A stretch of 64,000 bases of DNA, taken from NCBI GenBank assembly GCA_030998225.1, contig JAPYXD010000701.1, positions 8,726,501-8,790,500 on the forward strand, given 5' to 3'. The position numbers were made by a program, and so were the translations under genes. The notes beneath the pieces were generated by a model. It did not search any database, had not been told where the DNA came from, and saw only the letters and a program-made list of their open reading frames with translations. Origin of the DNA: Diplolepis rosae. Lineage: Eukaryota; Arthropoda; Insecta; Hymenoptera; Diplolepididae. Below, piece after piece: positions 55,154 through 64,000 of this stretch (position 1 is its first letter; the number at the start of each line of letters is the position of its first letter).

Positions 55154-56908
55154 CACGGAAAGGAAAATCTTGCTTTCCTAGCATGACAGTCGCGACGATT
55201 TTCAAGCATGATACTTTTGTGCCGATGGTGCGTGAATTCACCCTCTCTACGCACGAATTCACACTCTCGCAGCGCTAAAATTCCCACGCGAAGAGATCGC
55301 CACGCTGCTGCTGTTTGGGCATGAGCTGCATGAATAGAGGGGAGGAACGGCTCGCTTGAATATCGTGACTACGCGCAAGCCCGTGCTTCAAGCAGTTAAC
55401 GAAAGGATTTCGTTAAGGGAGTTACTCACCTACCTGCTTAGTCAAAACAGAGTTAAACACGCGGGTTGACTACAGTAGTACTTTATCTGGCAACGTCGCA
55501 TCTTGTTTGTTCGTGTGTGCACGGGTGTACAGTCGCACATATGGTCACATAAGTATCTAAGAAATGTTTCCCAGACATGAAATTATACAATGAATTAAAA
55601 AGCTGCACATTCGTCCAAATGAGGAAAAAATGATTGCCTCTGACATCACGGTAGCTATGGTTATCGATGAATACAAAGAACATGATTTTGATGGATTATC
55701 TCGTTTCTTTGGTGCTGATCAAAACGGGAAAATTCGTGTGACGAATAATAAGAAGGTTAAAAATAAAATCTGTGATTATCTGAAAAAAAAAATTAATTTA
55801 GTTTAGTTGGTATATATTTATTGTATATGTATCAAATATTCTAAATAATAATTAATGAACGATTGTGATGATAATAGATATGTATTGAAAAATTGTTATA
55901 TCGATTCAAGACTGTGAAAATAAGACAAATTTAGTATGTCATTGAGAAAGATTTTACGTACTACGTATTATGATATGTATGTAAATAAAGTTGTTTGTAT
56001 GTACTTAATTCGTTTATTTATCATACGAATAATTAATACGTTATGTTTCATTTATTAAAAACATGATTTTCATAAAAAATTTTAATCACCAGTTGGTACG
56101 AGCTGCTGAACAGATATAACGCATACATTTCAAATTTCTCGCACATAACCTACGAATGCGACGTTGCCACATACCTAACCAAAGACCAAAATCACAGCAA
56201 TTTCCAATCCTAATCGTATTTGTTATTGCTTTTAGGACACACCTTTGAATGTTATTAAAGTTAATAACTATTCCTGAACATCTTATCTTTCTACTGTTCA
56301 AATCCCGTTAGGATCTGTTCGTCAGTTGAAAAGATATCAATGATAATACACGATAAACTCCGCGATTTCTCATAAGAGCCCATGTTGAATCAACTAGAGT
56401 GCCGCAAAATAGAAATACGAATATCTCACTAAAAAACCCACCTCAGACCTTGAAATTTTGTACGGATAATTTTTTTATTATATTCTAACGCTCTGCAAAG
56501 TTTAATATTTTTCTGTTCGTTAATTCTTCATCCTGAGTTACTCCCTTAACCTCATGCGCAAAAGAAAATACTGCAAAGCACTCGACTCTCACAAAAATAC
56601 CTTCCGCTCATACTCACAGAGAGGGGAAGCGCCGAGGAGGGGATAACCACGAAAGAATTTCGTTAAATCCATGCATTCGGTTACAGCCGAGTACAACGAA
56701 TTTTGCGCACAACGTTGGCGCTATGATAGCATGTACAGCTTACTATTTAAGTACAACTTCCTTGAAATATTTTCGCGATACAAACTGTGCGTTGAGAACA
56801 TGAATTGTAGAAATCAAAGCATGAAAATCACGTTATATGTACAGGTGTTCTACCATGCTTGACGAGTAGGAACTTTCATGCTCGGAAAGCAAGATATTTA
56901 TCTCCGTG
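55154..56908 (+). mobile_element. Second CAC...GTG element with a small reading frame
   Basis: The left end CACGGAAAGGAAAATCTTGC and the complement of the right end, CACGGAGATAAATATCTTGC, are inverted copies with few mismatches, continuing into TTTCC-AGCATGA. TA flanks both sides (55152-55153, 56909-56910). Subterminal blocks are also inverted: GTTAAGGGAGTTACTCAC near 55410 against CTGAGTTACTCCCTTAAC near 56532. Length 1755 bp. The only coding-like part is at 55577-55806. The ends resemble those of the neighbour at 52383-54965 and of the MITE at 57360-57630. Confidence 0.75.
55577..55806 (+). pseudogene. Small basic protein frame, probably frameshifted, unknown
   Basis: The frame MKLYNELKSCTFVQMRKK starts at ATG 55577 and stops at TGA 55631. 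An overlapping frame starts at ATG 55630 (MIASDITVAMVIDEYKEHDF) and runs 58 codons through LSRFFGADQNGKIRVTNNKK to LKKKINLV-stop at 55806. The junction is a run of six A. One extra A would fuse both into a single frame of about 76 residues, so this is likely one gene with a slippage mutation, or the last exon of a larger gene. It is too short for most gene finders. No family is recognised. AATAAA near 55983 could serve as polyadenylation signal. Confidence 0.35.
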
Positions 56909-56910
56909 TA

Positions 56911-57357
56911 TAATTGTGAACATTCATTGAATATTAAAAAAAAAATTTCCTTCAAAAAGAAATGATTATTTATTTAATAATAATAATATACTAGGGCCAA
57001 GAATAACCATTTAATTTTTTTTTTAAACTTTTCATTGTTCAATGAACGTTCAAAACTGTAAGTACCTACTTTAATATTTTCAGAGAGTCTTCAAAACAGA
57101 AATTATGCAATAAAACTAGACAATTGAATAACATTACAGCGGCAGATATTCTTACGTGCAAGTCAGCAATGTGAATATACAAAACATCCTCTGCCTGCTA
57201 TGTATTTTACATTCGCTGATTCAGACATATGGTGCAATTCGATATGCTACATGTTGTACATACATGATCATTCTACAAATATAAATGCATGCTATAGGAA
57301 AATATTATTTTTGTATAAAAACTTTAATATAAAATTTTTGATAATCCAACAACATCA
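56911..57357. other. Unassigned AT-rich spacer
   Basis: No feature recognised between the two CAC...GTG elements. Confidence 0.3.
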
Positions 57358-57359
57358 CA

Positions 57360-57630
57360 CACGGAGAAAAATGGAGTGCCACGTACTATCTATCATTTTT
57401 TCTTGATAGTCAGGGAGACCATAGTTTTATAGTCTGTTTGAATATCGACAGAATGTCAGGTTTACATTCCAGGATTCTCATACACTCTGGGAAAGTCAAG
57501 CTGAATACCTAGTTTTTACACATCACAGATAGTATTTTACACCATGTAGAATGTTATCCCATAGTTAAAACTCCAATATAATCAGTTTGACACTCCAGAT
57601 GTTCAAGTTGACAGTTCATTTTTTTCCGTG
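57360..57630. mobile_element. CAC...GTG MITE, 271 bp
   Basis: The left end CACGGAGAAAAATGGAGTGCC and the complement of the right end, CACGGAAAAAAATGAACTGTC, share the first 14 bases apart from one. CA flanks both sides (57358-57359, 57631-57632). There is no coding region. The ends are closely similar to those of 55154-56908, which may be a larger relative able to provide or share the same mobilising enzyme. Confidence 0.75.
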
Positions 57631-57849
57631 CACTGTCGAAACTGGTCAAGAATTATTGAACAAGTATCGAAATTGAAAACGGACTTTCTCTCGGCCCTAG
57701 ATGGGTCCTTAATAAAAAATAAAATAAAAGCATTTCATTTGTCAGAATATTTTCAAATTTGAAACTTTACAAATTTACAAATTATTATTTTGCTCAATTG
57801 GTCATAATAAACACTTTGAAAAACATACAATACATAAAATGAATTTCTA

Positions 57850-58917
57850 AGAAGTCAGCTTTTGACGTAATATTTCCATGAGACGTCGCCAATAATTACA
57901 AACAGCTATCATTGTTGACAAGTTCCATCCTTCAAACCTCTTCTGTCAAAATCTACTTTTTGCGTGGAAAATCCTTATTAGAAACCAAAGCCAAGCTCGA
58001 TAAATATTATTCGGACTCTTCTCCGTCGTATGGAATGGTTCAGAAGTGGTTTACCAATTTCATTATGGTCGTACAAGCGCGTAAACCATACCAAATCCAG
58101 GTCGTAAAAATGAGATCACTACACCAGACATGATCGATAAAATCCATGATATTGTTTTAAATGCATCTCAACTGAGCATGAGATCAATATTTTCCATAGG
58201 CATTTGTGTCTGAGAAAGCTCTGTGAAAGATGGGTGCCGCGATTGCTCAGAATCGACTAAAAATGCATTCATGTGACCACTTCGGACCAAAATTGGGCCT
58301 ATTTTGACTGTGATCCGAACGAGTTTTTTCGTTAATTTGAGACGACGGATGAAAAATGGATCCACCACTATACTCCGGAATCACATGAAGGGTCAAAACA
58401 GTGGGTTAAACCTGGTGAAACTGCACCAAAGCGTCCGAAAACGCAAAAATCGGCTGGGAAAATTATGACTAGTGTTTTTTTGGGATGCACATGGAGTAAT
58501 CTTCATCGACTACCTTGAGAAAGAAAGGACGATTCCTGGAGCATATTATGCTGCATTATTGGATCGATTGGTTGACGAAATCAGGAAGAAACGGCCACAT
58601 TTGAAGGTGAAAAAAATCCCTTTTCATGATGACACTGCACCATCTCACACATCGAACATTACACAGGCAAAAAAGCATGAACTGGGTTTCGCATCGCTTC
58701 TGCATCCCCCGTATTCTCCAGACCTCGCCCCCAGCGAAACAGAAGGACATTTTGGAGGGTATGACAAATCGTAATATTTGGAAGGTATAGAAAAGTTGAA
58801 AGATCATTGGACTCGTTATATCAAGCTAGAAGGAGACTACATTGAGAAATAAAACCGATTTTTGCCAAAAAAAAAAATCAATTCTTGTTCATTTTATCAC
58901 GTTAATATCAAACAGCT
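57850..58917 (+). mobile_element. mellifera-type mariner, internally deleted
   Basis: The left end is AGAAGTCAGCTTTTGACGTA (diverged) and the right end is the complement of AGCTGTTTGATATTAACGTG, with TA at 57848-57849 and 58918-58919. Same family as 39413-41926: leader phrases GACAAGTTCCATCCTTCAAA are shared. Confidence 0.85.
57950..58850 (+). pseudogene. mellifera-type mariner transposase lacking the third Asp
   Basis: N-terminus YFLRGKSLLETKAKLDKYYS, then SYGMVQKWFTNF, then a shift; stops before RWVPRLL-like. The first Asp region is shifted (ETTDEKWIHHYTPESHE). From about 58472 the frame is open: FFWDAHGVIFIDYLEKERTI, the second Asp region FHDDTAPSHTS (Asn after Asp changed to Thr), then HPPYSPDLAPS joined to ETEGHFGGYDKS. 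The deletion removes the third Asp, at the same junction as in the copies at 13891 and 39413. C-terminus KLEGDYIEK. Confidence 0.9.
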
Positions 58918-58919
58918 TA

Positions 58920-60560
58920 GTAATATCATTTATCATATAATTCATATCCATTAAAAAATAAGACGCGTGAATGATAAATACAAAATGTTTATGTGGCTTT
59001 CACACTAGACATAAATTAAAGGAATAATATTGAATGAGAGTTTGTTTGAATATCCGAAAATGCTGAATGCCAATTAGTATTTGCTTGTTACTTCCAAAAA
59101 CAGGTTGACATAATGAGAATATTTTCCGGCTTCCTGAAACAGTCACGCGTTGTTGAATCAGTCAATGGACAGATTGGCATGCAAGTAGAGCTCATCGAAA
59201 CTTTCCAGCAGGTCTGGAATTGCCGACGAACTGTAAAAAATTTGTCGCCTGCGCAATGAAAATCGATTACTGGTTAGTTCATCAGGCTGCGACACGTTAA
59301 CCGATGTGCGATAAACACATCACCTAATTACTTGCGGTGGATCGCCCTACGCCCTCAACACGCAACATGATAGAGTTGTTCACCAATGCGCACTACTATC
59401 GAGCTTCTCTCTTCTAAAATCGTGCACAACTGCACACGCTCACCAATCTATACAGAGAACACTTACTGTCTGACTTAACCTTTTAAGAACGTTTTCTTCA
59501 CAAAAATACAATTTCGAATTATGTCCATTGAAGATAAGAATTGCACTGTTAAAAATATTATTAAACTTCATATACATTTGTAAATGAAATTTAACAACTC
59601 GCATAATTTGATTATATTATAAATTATGATAAAGTCATTTTTGCTGTGAATCTCGAATGTTAATAATAAAGAAGATTATTTACTTTTACATAGATACAAA
59701 TCTATTTAAAAGTTTTTAAAGATGTGTAACTATTTGAAAAATTAGTTTGCTTAATCATCTGCCGGTCATAATGACCGTTATCGTCAAATGGGGTCTACGG
59801 AGAGGAAATAACCAATCAGACTGCTCACTCAGACGAACGCTTATGTGTTAGTGCGGTTCAAACGCGTTCGTGACTACCAGTACTGTATTGTATTTCCATC
59901 TGTGAGTTTTATTATAATTTTTATAATACCAACTATATTTTACGTTTTACCTACCCAAAATAATTTATCAGTGATAGCATTGAATAATGTAAGCAAAATA
60001 AATGAAAATTGGACAAACAATGAAGCTTCTCTGAAATAAAATTCAGCATGTCCAATTTAATCTAAAAAGTGACGTCTAGAGAATCAAAAGTGAAGAAAAA
60101 TATTCTTTAGAAGAAAAGATGACAAAAATCTATCTGCGGCGCGTTCAAAAGGAGATTATTTTAAATTATTAAAAAATGTTTGAAAAATCAAAATTTATCT
60201 TTATCGGTTCTGAAATTCTCTGGTCAGAATTGATGAAAATTAATTTTGATTTTTCTCTAGACTTCTTTAGACCGATAAATTATTTTGGGCAAGAAAAACG
60301 TAAAATGTGGTTTATATTATAAAACTTCTTGTCGAAAGGGGACTTAGATCACCCCCGGATAACATATTTTGCATGCAAAAGTTTTTCATCCTGACAGATT
60401 TGCGTAAAAATTGTGCAAGTTTGCGTACGTTATTACATGAAAAATTTATGCAAATCTGACGTGAAATTTGAATCAATGTCAATGCAATAAAGAGAAATAT
60501 TTTTTGTCAACTTTTTAAATTTATTACTTATTATTAAATAATATATTGTATTATATTATA
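58920..60560. other. Unassigned DNA
   Basis: No gene recognised. A GCCGGTCATAATGACCG palindrome lies at about 59761-59777. 59470-59490 (TTAACCTTTTAAGAACG) resembles a TTAA-element end, but I find no partner. Confidence 0.3.
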
Positions 60561-60565
60561 ATATA

Positions 60566-60623
60566 ATGTAATATTATATTATTACATTATATTATAATAT
60601 AATGTAATAATATATTATTACAT
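60566..60623. repeat. Long AT palindrome (40 bp perfect core)
   Basis: 60575-60614 is its own reverse complement without spacer, centred between 60594 and 60595. With one mismatch the symmetry extends to 60566-60623. The half-site reads ATTATATTA on one side of the centre. Copies of the half motif also occur just upstream (60550-60570), so several cruciform registers are possible. Confidence 0.85.
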
Positions 60624-60689
60624 ATTAATTATAATAATATTAATAATTACATACACGGTGACCCATTTTAATATGTAATCCCAAATGTC

Positions 60690-61345
60690 TTTTTTGACCT
60701 TGAGGTCAATTTTCAAGGTTAACTTGAGGTAAGACCCTTTTATTAAATGAGAACCCCTATTTTTGACTGCGGATTTGAAAAGAGCGGGAAATTTTACGTC
60801 TAAAATGATCTGTGGAAGGTTTTTGTGATCTTGGAAAGGTACAAAATTAAGGTCAAATGTCTGAGAAACAAAAGAAACAAAGAGACTTTGTCCTATGATT
60901 TTTACTGTCTGGGTGTGTTTGGGGGGGGGGAGGATAACAATCCACAGCCTGAAGTCTGCAAAAAAAATGTATCTGGGCACAGAGTTCAATCTAAGAAAAA
61001 TCGTCCTGACCTTCAAATCACCTTGAAAACTGACCTGAAGGTCATGATGGTCAAGGTGATGTACACCATAACATTTCATCGACTTTTATGAAGCATCTTG
61101 AACGTTTGTTTACTTCGAAATAACAAAGACAATTCAGAAAAAGGGCATCTGATCGTTTCTCAGACATTTGACCTTAATTTTTTACCTTTCCAAGGTCACA
61201 AAAACCATTTTCCCACAGATCATTTTAAACGTAAAATTCCCCGCTCTTTTCAAATCCGCAGTCAAAAATAGGGGTTCTCATTTAATAAAAGGGTCTGACC
61301 TCCATTTGACCTTGAAAATTGACCTCAATGTCAGAATTGATGGTA
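60690..61345. repeat. Fold-back repeat with AGGTCA half-sites
   Basis: The left arm (about 60692-60872) and right arm (about 61158-61340) are inverted copies, more than 180 bp long with few differences. For example, TTTTGACTGCGGATTTGAAA and GTCAAATGTCTGAGAAAC on the left are matched in inverse on the right. The central 290 bp contains a run of ten G at 60921-60930. AGGTCA or TGACCT, often as TCAAGGTCA, occurs at least ten times over the element. Open frames of 153 and 88 residues here are the reading of the repeat. Confidence 0.85.
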
Positions 61346-62640
61346 CAGTCAAATGTCCCACTCGGTCCTGGTCCACCTTTGTCCGAACCATTTTTTCGTA
61401 GATAGATAGATATATTCTGTAAAACTTTGACGAATAAAGACTATTAAAAATTACGAAGAATTACTTAGAAATACGAGAAAAATTTGAACGAAATTCTTTC
61501 TTCATACCGAACTATATATTTAATTCGTTATTATGAATTTTTAGTTTACGAGATTTTTTCCGAATTTAGAGCTTGTGAATGTTTTATAAACTAAGTTTCA
61601 CGCTAACTGTATACATTTTTATGAAAAATGCGATTTTTAATTTTAATTTTTAATTAAAATTAAAATAGAAGGTAATCAAAAGTTCTTGCATGCTAAGCTT
61701 CGTGAAACTCGGGATAATGATTTCCGATATAAAAGTATATAACAAGTATACATCTCCTATTCTTAAAAGATTAAACATGATTTTGCTTATACACGTGAAC
61801 TTATCTGTGTAAATTTTTGATGATGTGTACCAACATGCAAGCGCGAAGATTGTAAACGAACAACGTTGGCACATTTTGTATCAAATTTATTATTTATGGG
61901 GCCAAGTACATACGGAATATAAGATAAGGGAACTTCCATTGGATATAAGAAGGTTTTTAAAAAAATAACGAACATTCAAATTTTGACAACATATATGCGG
62001 GCGTATCTCAAGAACCTTTTACTTATCAGTAACAAAATAAAGGAAAAAACTATTCTCTTACAATGGTTATTAATGGTAAAAATATTTTACTCTTGCGAAA
62101 TAAAACGACCAATCGGATTTAATTCGTATTTATAAACATTAGAAGATCGGTCGGCAAAAATTTTTAAGTTACAAAATGGAAATAAAATTATAAAAGCAAA
62201 TTAATGAATTGGGCTTTACGAAGAATTGAATTGGTTTGGAAATATACAATTAAAAACTAGTTAATAATATTATCCTATGATATGAATAATCATTAAAATA
62301 CATTATTTGAAATGACCTCAGTAACCATAAATATGACAGTGTTCTTGTGTGACGTCACTCGAGAAATGTAAGTAATTTCACATTGAACAAAATTTTAACT
62401 TTATGTTTGACCGTTACGGTTGACCTTAACGATTTATATTTTTCTCCTAAAAATTAGCAGTCAAGCATCTATATTTTAAGCACAATCACATAAAGCTCAA
62501 TGATAACCTTAATTTTGTTTGAATTAACAAAACTTTCTTTAATTCAAAACAATTTATTTTTGACTTTATATGAGGGAAATGTTTCTTTGATTCAAAGAAA
62601 CTATTTTCTCAGTGTGAATAAAAATACTAGTTTCCTTTAA
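61346..62640. other. Unassigned AT-rich DNA, possible small MITE at its right end
   Basis: No gene recognised. The segment ending TTTTCTCAGTG at about 62617 has an end like the CAC...GTG elements. A possible partner CATTGAACAAAATTT lies at about 62380, but the match is weak. TGACGTCA at about 62350 is a full CRE-type palindrome, without other context. Confidence 0.3.
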
Positions 62641-62647
62641 TTTTATC

Positions 62648-63635
62648 TTAATTTTCACGAAATTGTATTACTCTTCTCCATCTTTCTGGCAAGTGTCGGA
62701 TACCATCTCGAAAAAACGATGCGTCTTTTGAGGCGATCCATGAATCAATCCATTTTTTGACTTCTTCATAAGAGCAGAAATGCTGATGAGCCCAGCCGTG
62801 TGCCATCGATCGAAAAAAATCGTAGTTGGAAGGAGCAACTCCCATTTTAGCGTTCCCAAGTATGTCCTGATCGGTCTTGCGACATGTGGCCGAACATTGC
62901 CGTGCTGGAGCATAACTTTGTGGTGTCTCTCTTGGTACTGTGGCCATTTTTTCTTCAATGCACGGCTCAAACTCATCAATTGCGTTCGATACCGATTCTT
63001 TGTGATGGTTTCACTCGGTTTCAACAGATTATAATGCACCATGCCGAGCTGGCCCCACTAAATGCAGAGCATAACCTTTGCACCGTTAATATTCGGTCTG
63101 GCCGAATTTTCGAATTTACGTGAACTCATTTTTCGTCATCGGCCACGAAGCGATGTAAAAACTCCTTCCGATTCTGTCTTTGAAGCAGCTGTTCACAAGC
63201 AAAGAAACGCTATTCAACATCTCTCCGCTTTAACTCGTGTGGAACCGAATTTCCTTGCTTCTGAATCATTCCCATGCCTTTGATGCGTTTCGAAATGGCT
63301 TGTTGAGTCATTCCCAATGATTCTGACAATTCTTCTTGCGCTTGGCACGGGTCTTAAGCAAGTAATACCTCCAATTCGGAATCTTTGAAAATTTTATCTT
63401 TTCCATCGCCATGTCGGTCTTCGACATCAAAGTCACCGCTCTTGAAGCGTTGAAACCACTCATGACACGTTCTTTCACTAAGGACAGTCTTACCATAAGT
63501 ACTGGAGAGCATTCGCTGAGTCTCAGCCGCAGTTATCTTCAAATAAAAGCAGAAAATAAAAACTTTCCGCAAATGACGAGAATTTGGCTCGAAATCTGAC
63601 ATCTTCGATTGAGAATAAATATATGATGCAAGCAC
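62648..63635 (-). pseudogene. mariner transposase with mutated catalytic residues
   Basis: N-terminus MSDFEPNSRHLRKVFIFCFY, then ITAAETQRMLSSTYGKTVLS and ERTCHEWFQRFKSGDFDVED (63354-63602), is clear and open. The middle is shifted. The C-terminal half reads LLKPSETITKNRYRTQLMSL, then VMLQHGNVRPHVARPIRTYL, where the second catalytic Asp is Gly. After a frameshift at about 62830 comes VAPSNYDFFRSMAHGW, where the third Asp is Asn. It ends GIRHLPERWRRVIQF. With both residues lost this copy is dead beyond the shifts. Confidence 0.9.
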
Positions 63636-63649
63636 AAATTCACTAATGT

Positions 63650-64000
63650 GGTACTGCCGTTATGTTGACAGATGTCCAAGCTTACTGTATGACATTTTTG
63701 ATCTGCCTATTTCGACCAGCACTTACAGCTGCAGCCATCTATCGAAAAACGGCGAAAACAAAGTTGTACACTTAATACACTCGACTTGCGCTAAGGCGAA
63801 GGCGAAATTTTCGGTAAGGTGTAAGGGCGTCGTTCTCCATTTACCTCCAACACGGACCATGAGTTACCAACGTGAATGTTTACATGCGCAAACATCAAAA
63901 CTGAACGCGTGACGCAGGTCACGAAAAGTGAGTGGGATTCCCTCTCGGGAACGCTTTAACGCGAATATTCGGTTTTATCTGCGTCGTCTTAGCGCGAGTC
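63650..64000. other. Unassigned, increasingly CpG-rich DNA at the window edge
   Basis: From about 63740 CpG becomes frequent (GGCGAAAACAAAG, TAAGGCGAAGGCGAAATTTT, AACGCGTGACGCAGG, TTTAACGCGAATATTCGG). This could be the flank of a promoter or gene lying to the right of the window. The 88-residue frame at 63646-63912 has no recognisable domain. Confidence 0.3.

Noticed and set aside
59474..59780. Fourth TTAA element (TTAACCTTTTAAGAACG)
   Set aside because: No inverted partner with TTAA was found downstream.
60618..61091. 153-residue minus and 88-residue plus frames
   Set aside because: They are translations of the AGGTCA-rich fold-back repeat.
62346..62356. CRE site TGACGTCA as a regulatory element
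   Set aside because: A single 8-mer without a gene or other sites is not evidence.

Overview
This is AT-rich eukaryotic nuclear DNA, most likely from an insect. The main evidence is at least 18 separate remnants of mariner-lineage DNA transposons in 64 kb (DD34D mariners of several subfamilies plus three DD41D rosa-like copies). Further evidence is TTAA-bounded piggyBac-like elements, TA-flanked MITEs and spliceosomal introns. CpG-rich patches in an AT-rich background would fit a hymenopteran, but that is inference. I recognise no conserved host gene.

Layout: 658-2962 is a satellite array of about 15 units of 160 bp, largely arranged as 320 bp A-B dimers, and most units carry a hairpin. 5492-6400 is a non-autonomous element with a tRNA-like SINE head inside. 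7168-8852 is two TTAA-bounded elements that share their middle TTAA. 10397-13578 is a mariner whose 5' UTR is split by a 1.95 kb TTAA-bounded element built as two near-identical 0.83 kb inverted arms. 13.9-17.3 kb holds three more mariner remnants. 17.5-18.5 kb holds a hairpin element and a diverged tandem duplication. 20.76-21.13 kb is a GC-rich island. 21.5-32.5 kb holds further mariner and rosa-like copies and a pogo-like MITE. 33.97-35.42 kb is a repeat with GCGCTTCGCGC-type hairpins, a four-copy tandem repeat and a (GACA)n tract. 38.8-42.2 kb is a three-level nest: a rosa-like element inside a mellifera-type mariner inside a cecropia-type mariner. 44.2-50.4 kb holds four more mariner remnants.

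The most unusual part is 52.3-57.6 kb. Three elements there have CAC...GTG ends and two-base target duplications. The first (52383-54965) carries the only apparently intact protein gene of the window: four coding exons with good splice signals, 285 residues, an N-terminal SAM-like domain and an unrecognised C-terminal domain. The second (55154-56908) carries a small lysine-rich reading frame. 57.85-58.92 kb is another mariner that shares an internal deletion with the copies at 13.9 and 39.4 kb, so a crippled form seems to have been mobilised in trans. 60.57-61.35 kb has a 40 bp perfect AT palindrome and a fold-back repeat rich in AGGTCA half-sites. 62.6-63.6 kb is a dead mariner whose second and third catalytic aspartates are mutated.

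All mariner transposases are broken. The window reads as an accumulation site for transposons, and the SAM-domain gene in its element is the one candidate for a live function.
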